DNA of 64,000 nucleotides from the NCBI GenBank assembly GCA_023678885.1, contig CM042993.1, forward strand, positions 7,400,501-7,464,500. The letters are read 5' to 3'. How positions within the stretch are numbered: position 1 is the first letter of the stretch; every line of letters begins with the position of its first letter. Origin of the DNA: Pogostemon cablin (Eukaryota > Streptophyta > Magnoliopsida > Lamiales > Lamiaceae). The notes beneath the pieces were generated by a model. The model made no database searches. It saw only the letters and a list, made by a program, of their open reading frames with translations, and had not been told where the DNA came from. Positions 43,927 through 54,626 of this stretch are shown here, in pieces. A program made the position numbers and the translations under genes.

Positions 43927-44754
43927 TTGAAAATTTTTAGGATAATCCAAATTAATATCCCTTTTGCAGAGGCTTTGGAGCAGATGCCTCACTATGCCCG
44001 GTTCATTAAGGATATTATATCCAAGAAGAGAAGTTTGACCGGTGTAGAGATAGTGAATCTCACTGAAAATTGCAGTTCAATCATTCAGAGGAAGTTACCT
44101 GAAAAGCTTAAGGATCCTGGCAGTTTTACAATTCCGTGTGAAATAGGGAGAGGGCCTGCGAAGAGGGCCTTATGCGATCTTGGAGCCAGCATCAACCTGA
44201 TGCTGTACACCATGTTCAAAAAGTTAGGTTTGGGGGAGTTGAAGCCAATATCGATAGCACTTCAGTTGGCTGATCGATCTCTAACCTATCCAAAGGGGGT
44301 GATAGAGGATGTATTGGTGAAGGTCGATAAATTCATCTTTCCAGTGGACTTCTTGGTGCTCGATATGGATGACGACAATAATGTACCTTTTATCCTAGGA
44401 AGACCTTTCCTAGCTACTGGGAGAGCATTAATTGATGTTCAAAATGGAGAATTGAAACTAAGGGTTAATGATGAAGAGATTGTCTTTTCCCTAGAGAAAG
44501 CGATGAGATGGCCAAAAGATAAGGAAGAGTGCAAGAGCTTGGAAGTGGTGGAGGAGACTGTGAATGAAAACATGTCTCTTATCCTGTCTAAGGATCCTCT
44601 GGAGATGTGTATCAGCGAGTCTCTCACTTTTCCCACCACGGAGTTGGATGACTTATCTAATGAACTTTGTCTTGAATATCTTGAATACTTACATAGTTTA
44701 AATGATTGCAGGTATACTAAGGAAGAAGCAACAAGGTTGGAGCAGACGAGGTAG
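43927..44754 (+). CDS. Aspartic protease region of the Athila-type pol
   Basis: This frame of 275 codons starts after the stop at 43845 and contains the retropepsin motif CDLGASINLM (Asp-Leu-Gly-Ala where most retropepsins have Asp-Ser/Thr-Gly). Downstream comes PFILGRPFLATGRALIDV, the usual second conserved block of plant Gypsy proteases. It would cut the gag-pol precursor. A stop at 44752-44754 separates it from the reverse transcriptase, so the polyprotein is interrupted. Confidence 0.8.
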   Translation: MKIFRIIQINIPFAEALEQMPHYARFIKDIISKKRSLTGVEIVNLTENCSSIIQRKLPEKLKDPGSFTIPCEIGRGPAKRALCDLGASINLMLYTMFKKLGLGELKPISIALQLADRSLTYPKGVIEDVLVKVDKFIFPVDFLVLDMDDDNNVPFILGRPFLATGRALIDVQNGELKLRVNDEEIVFSLEKAMRWPKDKEECKSLEVVEETVNENMSLILSKDPLEMCISESLTFPTTELDDLSNELCLEYLEYLHSLNDCRYTKEEATRLEQTR

Positions 44755-44772
44755 AATCAGAAGTTCTTACCA

Positions 44773-47019
44773 TTGGAGAAGGATGAGCCAGATGTGAAGG
44801 AAGAAAAGAAAGCAGAGCTTAAACAATTGCCAGATCATCTCATGTACGCATATATTGGCGACAATGAGATATTTCCGGTAATAGTATCCTCTTCTTTATC
44901 TAAATTTGAACTTGAAAGATTGCTAGAGGTTCTTAGGGAACATAGGTCAGCTATAGGATGGTCCATAGATGACTTAAAGGGTATTAATCCTGCTGTTTGC
45001 ATGCATAGAATCAGGTTAGAGGATGAGAAAAAGACTTCTGTGCAATACCAACGTAGGTTGAACCCTGCTATGCAGGAGGTGGTTAGGAAAGAGGTTTTGA
45101 AGTGGTTAGATGCTGGAATCGTTTTTCCTATAAGTGATAGCCCTTATGTTAGTCCATTGCATGTAGTAGCAAAGAAAGGGGGATGACTATAGTGAAGGCT
45201 GATGATGGTGAGGTACTAGCTACTAGGATATCCACGGGGTGGCGTGTTTGTGTGGACTATAGGAAGTTGAATGAAAACACGCGAAAAGATCACTTTCCCT
45301 TACCCTTCATGGACCAAATGTTGGATAGGCTTGCATGATATGAATTTTACTATTTCTTGGATGGGTATTCAGGATATAATCAGATAATGATTGCTCCTGA
45401 AGACCAGAAAAAGACCACTTTCACCTGCCCCTATGGGACCTTTACCTTTAGAAAGATGCATTTCGGTCTATGCAATGCACCTGCGACATTTCAAAGGTGT
45501 ATGATGGCTATCTTTGAGGGTCTAATTGAGAATATAATGGAAGTTTTCATGGATGATTTCTCAGTTTTTGGCTCTTCATTTGATATTTGCTTGTTTAATC
45601 TGTCTCTTGGATTGAAAAGGTGTCAAGAAACCAATCTCGTTTTGAATTGGGAGAAATGTCATTTCATGGTGAGAGAGGGAATTGTTTTTGGTCATTATGT
45701 TTCTGCTGCAGGTTTACAGGTGGATCATGCAAAGGTAGTTGCGATTGAGAAGTTGCCACCACCTACCAATGAGAAGGGAGTTCGCTCGTTCTTGGGGCAT
45801 GCTGGATTTTACAGAAGATTCATTAAGGATTTTTCTAAATTCTCCAAGCCACTATCTCACTTGTTAGAAAAAGATGTGCCTTTTGTATTTGATGATATTT
45901 GTTTGAGTGCAATTCAGGTTCTTAAGGAAGCATTGGTGACTGGTCCAGTTTTGATCACTCCGGATTGGACTGAGTCGTTTGTGCTGATGTGTGACGCGAG
46001 TGATATTGCACTTGGAGTTGTGTTGGGTCAGATGCGGGAAAAGAAGTTTCGTGCTATATATTATGCTAGCAAAACATTTGATTCAGCACAGAAGAATTAC
46101 ACCGTGACTGAGAAGGAGTTTCTAGCAGTGGTGTATGCTTTTCACAAATTCAGGCCATACTTGGTAGGGATGAGAACAGTTGTCTACACTGATCACTCGG
46201 TAATCAAATACCTGATGGAGAAGAAAGATGCAAAGCCGAGGGTGATTAGATGGATCTTGTTGTTGCAAGAGTTTGACATGGAAATTCGGGACAAAAAGGG
46301 GAGTGAGAATGTTGTGGCGGACCACTTGTCTAGGTTGGAGTCGAGAGAACACTGCGATGATGCTCGTGAGGTGATCAAAGAGGTGTTCCCCGATGAGGAG
46401 ATACTAGAGGTGGATATCCACAGGATATATGCGTTGACCACACAAGAAGAAACCCCTTGGTATGCAAATTATGTCAACTACTTGGCAACAGGGACTAAGC
46501 CGTATCAAATGAGCAAGCATCAGTTAACAAAGTTCATGTATGATGTTCAGAGCTTCATTTGGGACGATCCTTTCGTCTACAAAATTTGCACGGATTCTAT
46601 AATCCGTAGATGTGTGCCTGAAGCTGAATGGAATAGTGTGCTTGAGTTCTGTCACTCGCAGCCAAATGGGGGGCATTTTGGTGCCCAAAAGACTGTAGCA
46701 AAGGTATTACAGTCCGAATTGTATTGGCCATCCTTATTCAAGACATGTCAGTCGTTTGTGGAGACGTGTGATAGATGTCAACAAATGGGGGGAATTTCAA
46801 GAAGGGATGAGATGCCGTTGCAGCCCAGTATAGTGGTGGAAAATTTTTATGTATGGGGGATCGATTTCATGGGGCCTTTTTCCCCATCTAATGGATTCCT
46901 CTACATCCTTCTAGCTGTCGATTACGTCTCGAAGTGGGTGGAAGCAATTCCAACAAAGACAAACGATGCTCGAGTGGTGCAGAATTTTCTGAAGAAGCAC
47001 ATATTTTCAAGATTTGCCC
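44773..47019 (+). pseudogene. Reverse transcriptase, RNase H and N-terminal integrase of the Athila-type element
   Basis: Frame 44773-45186 has the start of the polymerase (MHRIRLEDEKKTSVQYQRRL, SPYVSPLHVVAKKGG). A one-base deletion at about 45184 then shifts the frame. The continuation (STGWRVCVDYRKLNE, DHFPLPFMDQMLDRL) meets a TGA at about 45338-45340. Frame 45357-47033 resumes with DGYSGYNQIMIAPEDQ and holds the active-site block VFMDDFSVFG. RNase H follows (MCDASDIALGVVLGQ, VYTDHSVIKYL), then the integrase HHCC finger with ETCDRCQQMG and the first catalytic Asp in GIDFMGPF. The integrase stops being family-like after LKKHIFSRF at about 47015, where an inverted segment begins. Confidence 0.88.
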
Positions 47020-48258
47020 AAACTTATTTTTGATAGAGTATCAAAATAAGTTCAAGAAAAAGTGTAGGGGTCTTGAAATGTACAATTATGAAACAAAGAA
47101 TCATGAGAGAGAAGAGAGAATAAAATACTTACCTCATATGATTCGCAGCCCACTTCTTCTTCTTTTCTAGCTCATGAACACACATCTGAAGAACTCAAGT
47201 ATCCAACATCAAACATCAAATATCCCAATACTAATCAAAATAAGGAGAAAAACCATACTCTATATCAATCAATTATAATCTCCAATCTCTAGGGCACTCA
47301 CACAACAGGACACCACAAAGAAATTTTATCCCCGGTGCATATGAGAGCAAGGTAAGAACATCACCCTCCCCCCAAACTTATTTCGAACAAAGTTAGAAAA
47401 TAAGTTTGAAAAGGATGTGATTGCCTTAAGCGAAATCATGCACCAATGATAAAATAAATAAAATCAAAGCAAATAAAACGGGAGGGTAGCCCCCAACAGG
47501 CGCTCATTTTTAATGTCGTTGAGCACGACGTGATGTACATTCAATGCAAGTGATCAAGAAAAAGAACTTCCCTATCTTGTGGCGATTTATAGTGCTTCAA
47601 ACGATGACCATTAGCCACAAAGATATCTCCGTTCTTATCTTTCAACTCAAAGCTTCCACCTCCACATGCTCTATGAATCGCAAACGGTCCCATCCACTTG
47701 GATTTCACCTTGCCTGCAAAAATTTTCAAACGAGAGTTAAACAACAATACCTCATCTCCTTCATGGAACTCCTTGTGGCGAATCTTAGCATCGTGCCACT
47801 TCTTCACTCTCGCCTTATAGATCTTTGCATTCTCATAAGCCCTCTCTCTGAATTCATCAAGCTCATTGATATGGGTATGGGTCATTCGCAGCTCCTTTGC
47901 ATCAGTCAAACTCAAATTCAGTTTCCTTATCGCCCAATAAGCTCTATGCTCAATCTCCACCGGAAGGTGACATGATTTCCCATAGACTATCTGAAATGGC
48001 GACATCTCCAAGACCGTCTTGTAGGCGGTTCTGAAACCCCATAAAGCATCATCCAACTTCAATGCCCAATCTTTCATTCTCACTCCAACCGTCTTCTCCA
48101 ACACCTGTTTCACCTGCCTATTTGAGACCTCAGCTTGCCCATTTGCTTGAGGGTGATAGGGTGTTGCCACCCTATGTTTCACACCATAGTCCTTCAATAC
48201 TTTTTCCATCAATTTATTAACGAAGTGTGTTCCCCCATCACTAACAAGCACCCTTGAT
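47020..48258 (-). mobile_element. Inverted segment of the Athila-type element: integrase C-terminal half and 3' non-coding
   Basis: The left border falls where the plus-strand integrase breaks off, and the minus strand of the right border begins with the residues that should come almost next. The segment reads, on the minus strand, integrase C-terminal half (48251-47541), then non-coding DNA with a purine tract near 47386-47369. It ends in a hairpin (47021-47052; AACTTATTTTTGATA and its near inverse). This is most simply explained by an inversion of about 1.24 kb after insertion. Confidence 0.75.
47541..48251 (-). pseudogene. Integrase C-terminal half, inverted, Athila-type element
   Basis: This frame of 236 codons starts at VSDGG (second catalytic Asp), continues with TPYHPQANGQAEVSNRQ (catalytic Glu), ALWGFRTAYKTVLEMSPF and the Athila-type C-terminal domain with VLLFNSRLKIFAGKVKSKW, and ends with its own stop. 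It lacks the first catalytic Asp, which sits on the other strand at about 46860. The frame itself is undamaged. Confidence 0.85.
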
Positions 48259-50550
48259 CTGAGTTTGAATCACTTATCCATATATTTCCTACCTTATCCA
48301 AAGAGCCTACGTTACAACCAAATAATAAGACCTTTTCTGTTCATGATATTCTAGCTACAAGTAAAATGAGAGTTGAGACAATGGGCAAGCTTATGGTTAC
48401 GCATGCACTTGAATTGAAATTGAGAGCACATATATATAATCCAAATGGTGTACACTTTATACACCATGAGCGTGAGAGTTACACTATATATATCCTGTGA
48501 GCATATGTGGATTGAGCACTTGAATTGGTGAAGTAATTATCTTAACTTGCATGTTTTGAATGAATTGATGCTTTTGAATTTTAAGTTATGTGAACCAAGT
48601 TAAGATTGATTTCAACTTTTGAAGGCTTAATTGATGTTTTGATCATCCCCTTAGAACATGACTTTCCATCTCATTATTCTCTTGGTTTGTTGTTTCATTG
48701 TTCGAGGATGAACAACACCTTAAGTTTGGGGTTTGATGAGAGTGGAAATTCATGTAGTTTCTGGTTCAATTTGATACCTCTTTGAGTGTATAATTGATAT
48801 TATTTGCACAAATCTTTATACTTTGAATTATTATCGACTAAAGGTGCTTGAGAGGTGTTTTGTTGTATTTTGATAGGAAAAATGATCAAGAAGCAACGTT
48901 GGAATGAAGGATGAACTCGTGCTACATGCAAGCAAACAGACGTCCAATTATATAATTTTTTTGTGTTCGTGTGGAAGTTCCAATTAGTCATATAATATAT
49001 GGATGAAATTCTATAGAAGAGAAGATCATTTTGACTAAAAACACCTCAATCGAAGTTCAAACGAGAAAGTTATGATCAAAATGGTGACATTGCGCAATCT
49101 GTTCCTACTCAGCATGACTATTCCACTTTTCATGGCCTGTCCCACATTTAAATATTATATATTTTGTAATTTATTTATATGGATAGAAAGGCAAGGAAGA
49201 AGGATCGTGTGAGCACAAGAATTACTCAAATCGGAGTCTATATGAAGGAGTTATACTAAAAACCATGGAGTCGTGCAGGCTGCCAAAGCATGCGCGATAG
49301 TGCGCACAGCGGTACACGCGGTGGTGAGCTTCCTGGTGAGTTTTCTGCTCGTTAATTACCGTGTGAGCCAGGTTGTCACACGGTTGTTACCGTGTGATAT
49401 CACACGATGTCGTGTGTGTACTGGAAGCCATGTGACTACCATGTGAACCTCGCATAGTGCCGTATGACTACCGTGTGAACCTCCTACTGTGCCAGGTGAC
49501 CACCGTGTGAGTGTCGTGTGGCCCAAATTAACACGCCACGTCATCTATTTTTTGCCCAGGCCTATTTCTCCATATAATTACTCAGTTCTAAATTCACGAG
49601 AGGAAGATCCCAATTCATGCTTCCATCACAGAACCATACCTTCACCCGTATTCTTCCATCCATCCACCGAAAAGACGATCAGAGTTACTACTTGGAATGG
49701 AGATGGAGATCTGACGGAGATTGTAATTGAAGAGATGGAGTCCTCCAAAAGGGTTCTTTATTTTCCAATTATTTATCTCTGTTATTTTAGAACAATGGTT
49801 AGGGTATTTTACATCTTTGTGATTTGCCCTCATAAATCCATGAGCTAAGTTTCTTTGTTGGTAATGTTAGGGGGTTAAGACAATTTTGACTATGTGATTT
49901 GATTGCCCTAGACTTGAATTTATTATACTGCAGAATGTATATTTCCTTATTGAAGAAGATATTTTTTTGACTTCATATTATTGTGTTTTGAGTTTTGATT
50001 CCTTTAATTATTCATGACAGAATCACTGATTGATAGTTGATAGGATTCTTTATTTGTGCATGATAATTGTTATTTCATGTGGCAGTCTTAGGGGATTGGC
50101 CTATAATTCTTAGACAATCAATTTGGAATATTAATTACTTGATAAAATATCATTATTAGGTAATTGGTAAGGAGATAAAAGGGGTTAATAATTTAGTACC
50201 TAGAAAGGGAAGTCTAGTGCTCTAGCCTTTAATGGAATTTAGCATGAAGTACCTATAGATGGAGTGAGAGTTAATTCCTTATCGATCATATGATTTGCAG
50301 CTTATTACAAGTGTTAGTTCCTACCCGATCAAGGTGATATAACTAGGCTTAGTGATCCTCTTATAGACGTCTGCTGGTAATTAATTTGGGTTTAGATTAA
50401 TTAGTCTCATAGTTAAATTGTTTGCCTTAGCATTACCAATTCTCTCTCTTTGAATTCTAAATCGTTTTTTCTGCGTGATTTATTTTCTTTGCTTAGTTTA
50501 ATTATTTAAATTCAGTTTTTATTAGTTACTTAAATATTTCCAAACTGCGA
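48259..50550 (+). mobile_element. 3' non-coding region and LTR-like end of an Athila-type element
   Basis: After the inversion the plus strand carries Athila-like 3' DNA. At 48721-48733 a tract TAAGTTTGGGGTT is followed by TGATGAGAGTGGAAATTC, a plausible LTR start at 48734. The stretch to about 50550 has LTR-like words (TAATTTAGTACCTAGAAAGG near 50191) but differs from the 5' LTR at 40448-41851. It also lacks that LTR's AACCCGCAACA end. It is either a diverged or truncated LTR, or part of a different copy. The GTGTGA/CCGTGTGA words at 49360-49515 form a short imperfect repeat cluster. Confidence 0.5.
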
Positions 50551-52342
50551 TAACCTTCTAGGACCTTCTAGATCTTTCCAGACTGCTCCCCAGGCTTGTG
50601 CCCTTTAATTCTGCATCTAACACGTACATCATTCAACTGCCATAACCCTGAAAACAACATTAAGCACAACACAACACGAACAACATTAACATGTTATTGG
50701 TTAAATAATAACTGGTGGAGGATCGGTGTGATCCCAGATGTGACGACATTGGTCTCAACACTTCACAATAACATACATTATAATTATTCTTTTTTTGGTT
50801 CTAAAATCTTTAAATGCATAATTTTTAATATTCATGTAAATAATATTATCATATTTTATTTATTTTAATTTTCATAATTTCAATATGATGTTCTTTTTAA
50901 ATTCTTTAACTATTATATCAATTTGAATTAATTATTTGTATATTTCAATTTCTCAATATAAAATATATAAATAGGAAAAATAGCATACGATAGAGTTATA
51001 AAATAGAAACTTATAATAACATTAATCTTAAATATTTAAAGGTGACTTATATTAAAAAAATAATTAAATAACATGTGTCTATGGATTAGAATATTTAAGA
51101 ATATACTTAAATTTCTTTTGAAAAAAAAAGATTGTATTCATATAATTTAAATATTAATTAATATTAATATAAAAATAGAAATAGAAATTTATAAAAACAT
51201 TAATCTTAAAACTTCAATAGTATATTATTTTATTTTTTATTTTTTTTAAATATAAACTATCACTATTTGTCTATTTGTTTATGAATAAGGTGATATATTT
51301 AAGAATATACTTAAATTGCATACTTATATTATAGAAAATAATACAATATTAATAATCTTATTATATATACATAAATAAATATCAAACACGCAATATTATA
51401 AAAAAGGCAAAAGAAAATAAGAAGAGGGGACGAAGATAAAGGATGAGGGGAAACACGAAAATAAAAAGTCAAACAAACGACTTTCCAAAAAGAGCCTCAA
51501 CATGTGGCTCCGAGAATCAAAAGAAAAGAAAAACATATTAAATAGTACAAAGTAGGGTGTAGCAATGGAACTCAACTATAATCATGAGAATTGCTAAAGG
51601 TGGCATGAGGATGGATCATAACTAACAATGGACAATGGCATGGAACGAATAAAAGGCTGATCTCGGGCAAAAGGTCCTAGCCATAATCGGGCAAAGGCTT
51701 CATGATCAGTAGCGGGCTTAAGATGATATAGAAAATGTGTTGTCGCGCCAGAGTGAGAAGCCCTACGCCTCTTTTGATAGTTGTATGCATTAGCACGTGC
51801 TTGTTGTGGCCCATACAAAATTGAACAAATTCGAGACGGGTCTAGAGAGTGCTTCTCTAGCAAAAAGCCATGGAAACAGATGTAGCCTAATATCAACGTG
51901 AGGTGGCAAAGTGAGTCAATGACAGAGTAAGAGATAGACACAATGTCTAAGTCCAAGACTACTATATATCAAAGAGACCCAAGATGACGGCAACAAGGGA
52001 TCGAAAGGCCATGCTGTTTCACGTAGGAGAAGAAAATAAACCATTCGAGACAGAAGTGGCTGAATTAATTAAAAGAGAATAAGCTAAAAGAGACTAACTA
52101 AAGGTAGAAAATAACAAGGAATAATCAACTAGTACATTAAAGTCTATATTGATGAGTCAAGGGATAGGAAAGGAAAATGACTAAAAAACAAAAGATGAGA
52201 AAGGCTAAAGGAGGAAGATGCCAAGATGGCATTAATTGCAAGAAAAGAAAGACAGCAGGCCCATACCCCTAAATCTGGAAAAGTAACTGCAGGAAGGCTA
52301 GGAGGGGGTATACTTGGAGAGGCAACAAAAGAGAGCACGTCC
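50551..52342. other. AT-rich intergenic stretch without a gene
   Basis: 50780-51400 is strongly AT-rich. 51400-52330 is purine-rich with more mixed composition, but I found no exon, domain or repeat with clear ends. The frames here (for example 51594-51956 on the minus strand) have no recognisable family. Confidence 0.5.
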
Positions 52343-52596
52343 TACTACACTTTCCGTTTTGGTCCGTCCCAAATTCAACTTCACACTTCCATAAAAGGAA
52401 AAAGCAACAAACTAATATCCCTCTAACATACTTTAATTTCAAATTTGCCATCACCTTTTTAACACACATAACATACTTTATTATTTATTTATTACCCAAA
52501 AATACCATACTACCCTCAAAAGTAAGTCAAAAAGTGATTTTTCTTAAATTCCGTATCTACAATAAACGTGAACTTGAATTTGGGACGGAGGGAGTA
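52343..52596. mobile_element. Stowaway-like MITE, second subfamily
   Basis: The inverted right end TACTCCCTCCGTCCCAAATT matches CGTCCCAAATTCAACTTCAC near the left end. The outermost left bases have decayed, so that edge is approximate. Confidence 0.75.
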
Positions 52597-52682
52597 CTAT
52601 ACTTTAATTAATATAATGGTATTATTTTTTAATTGAAAATATCGGTTGAAATTTAAAGAGTATTAATATTTGACTAAAAATT

Positions 52683-53935
52683 TGGAAAAATTTCACTTTT
52701 AGTCCCAAAGAGAATTGTTTAAAAAAACAGTCACATACCTATTGACTAATTCTAAAAGTTTCACCTTTGGTCTCATCCGTTAATTTTGGATGGAAATCTT
52801 TAGATTGGAAAAGCAAAAAAAAAAACTCTAAATATACAAGAACAACAACAACCTTAATCATTCTTCAAATATAAATCAATTCCATAGAAAAAAAAAATAA
52901 AGCCTATTCATATAAAAATTATCAGGAAACATGTTAAACTTCACCTGCACTAATGAACACTCCACAATCGCTTCCAACCCCATACTTCTCTGAGATCTGC
53001 TTTCAACCCCATACTTCTCTGAGATCTTGTCCATCCAATGCTATGCATAAGAACAAATAAGAATGAACACTAACGCAGCCACAATTTCTCTGAAATCAAT
53101 GTTATTACGGCATGGGGGGAACTCAATTGACTGCCTTCCACCACTGCTGCTACAGCCACAAACTCCTTCCTCTGACCAACCTCCTCTGCCTCGCCCCTTT
53201 CCCTCTCCTTCGTTGCTGTCTCTGCCATATTCTTCACCCCCATGACCAACCCCTCCACCTTAAGAAAAGACATTTCCTTCGACTTCATCCCACAGTACCT
53301 ATTCGCCAAGGACTTCTGGAAGTAGGACTAGGAGACGCGGCGCCTCCTGATAGCCCTCGTCGGTGACGCTGCTGTGAAGCCTTCTTCTCAAAGGTGTAGT
53401 TTATCGCAGAGGACCTGAAAAGCATCAACGAGCTGTGGAAATGACACAGCGAGGGTAGATTCGTGTACATCTAGAAGATCTAGAATAAGGTAAACAAAGA
53501 TTTCACCAAGTACTTAATCAAAGTGCATTGGATGAGAAGCTGGAGATCTCAGAGGTGGATTAGTACAATTACTGGTCGTTTCCGACGGAATTCATGAGGG
53601 AAATTGAGGAAGGCACGCCAGAGGGGCATAAGCCATTGACAAATGCACTGAGAGATCTAAGCTTCTGACCTTTATTCTAATTCATTCAGTGGTGTTGGAG
53701 GAATGGAAGAATACGATGAAGAAGAGAAGAGAAGAGTATTAAGTCCTAGGATTTTGGGGAGAAAAAGATTTTGACATCTAAAATAATACACTAATAGTCA
53801 TGTGGCTCTCACATGTTATATTCCGTTAGTTTTTGACGGAAAATAACTAAAAATTCTTATGGGACTAAAGCGGTTAGAGAAAGGACTATTTTGGTAATGG
53901 TAATTTTCACGGGACAAAAATTGAAATTTTCCCAT
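52683..53935. mobile_element. Gene-carrying TIR element (Pack-MULE-like) holding a GUN4 pseudogene
   Basis: The left end TGGAAAAATTTCACTTTTAG and the inverted right end TGGGAAAATTTCAATTTTTG are paired. Further in, left AGAAAGTCC/ATTCTAAAAGTTTC and right TTAGTCCCATAAGAATTTTT words fit the 'GGAAAATTTCA...AGTCCC' ends common in plant Mutator-like elements. Between them lies host-like GC-richer DNA. Flanks (CTAAAAATT and ATAAGAAAT) are only weakly alike, so the 9-bp duplication is not proven. Confidence 0.65.
53063..53660 (+). pseudogene. GUN4: GUN4-type tetrapyrrole-binding protein pseudogene, captured by a transposon
   Basis: An ATG at 53063 opens a leader of Ser/Pro-rich transit-peptide type (60 codons). 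After frame changes come EETRRLLIALVGDAAVK-like codons (about 53328-53385, one stop), then EDLKSINELWK (about 53409), NKVNKDFTKYLIKV (about 53488) and YNYWSFPTEFMREIEEG (about 53560-53610), then GHKPLTNALRDL near 53630. These are the successive blocks of the GUN4 domain, which binds protoporphyrin and Mg-protoporphyrin and stimulates Mg-chelatase in chloroplasts. At least three stops and two frame shifts disable it. There is no intron gap. The copy ends inside the domain. Confidence 0.8.
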
Positions 53936-53970
53936 AAGAAATAATATCCTTAGTAATAAAAAAATAGAAC

Positions 53971-54122
53971 AGAGGTGGGAATTTGTGCAATTAGGCCGTA
54001 TTTCATATTGACATGTGATAAACTAATGATAATAATACGATAATGGCAAACCCAAATTCTTTATTTTTGCAATTATCGCGTTATTAGCACGAAACACAAC
54101 CCGCAAATTGTCACCCCTATTC
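53971..54122. mobile_element. Small hAT-type MITE at the centre of the palindromic element
   Basis: The left end AGAGGTGGGAATTTGTGCAA and the inverted right end AGGGGTGACAATTTGCGGGT are clearly paired, with ATAATACGATAATGGC and GCGTTATTAGCACGA inside. The target duplication is not clear. Confidence 0.6.
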
Positions 54123-54255
54123 CATTATTATTTTTATTAATAAGGATATATATTTAGTCAAATATTACCAATTTTTTAATTAAAAAATAATACCGTTATT
54201 AATTAAAGTATATGCAATTTGGAAACAAAATAAACATTTTATACAACTGTATAAA

Positions 54256-54621
54256 TGATGAGAGTGATAATTCACATATTTGAGCTCTGATTTATGTGGA
54301 AATTGAGTATGATTTGGTCTATAATCAAGACGAATCGGGATATTTAAAGAAAATCCACAGATCAGATGCTACTGAGGCTATTTGAGCATATTTGTACAGG
54401 AAAACAGGACGAAAGTACTCAAAATTGGAAAACACATTTTTCAAGGCATAGTTTGACTAGAGAGCTACTGTTCGACCAAGCTCAACCAAGTCGGACTACA
54501 CAGGTGAAGTCGAACGGGAGTGTTTCAACTTACAAAGAGGTCGTTCGACTAAAGAGATACCGTTCGACCATGTGAAGACAAGTCGAACCATACAAGTGAG
54601 CTTCATAGCACAATCTTTTCT
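54256..54621. mobile_element. Athila-type remnant left of the Copia insertion
   Basis: TGATGAGAGTGATAATTCAC at 54256 resembles the LTR start TGATGAGAGTGGAAATTC at 48734 and is followed by LTR-like DNA with TCGAAC/GTTCGAC words. At 54594-54626 the minus strand reads as integrase (RKDCAMKL), the direct continuation of the integrase fragment that ends at 62645 on the far side of the Copia element. The piece is chimeric and truncated. Confidence 0.6.
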
Positions 54622-54626
54622 ATTGG

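Larger units (their letters stand above)
52598..54212. mobile_element. Palindromic element opened by later insertions
   Basis: The left arm (about 52598-52680, with ACTTTAATTAAT, GGTATTATTTTTTAATT, AATATTTGACTAAA) is repeated inverted at about 54150-54212. The match continues across the inner insertion: ATATCCTTAGTAATAA at 53944-53959 is inverse to TTATTAATAAGGATAT at 54136-54151. The original element was thus a short, nearly complete palindrome, now split by two nested insertions. No target duplication was identified. Confidence 0.7.

Noticed and set aside
49360..49515. Cluster of CCGTGTGA / CACACGGT words, considered as a CRISPR-like or structured array
   Set aside because: Spacing and words are irregular, there are no constant repeats with unique spacers, and the context is a plant retrotransposon LTR-like region.
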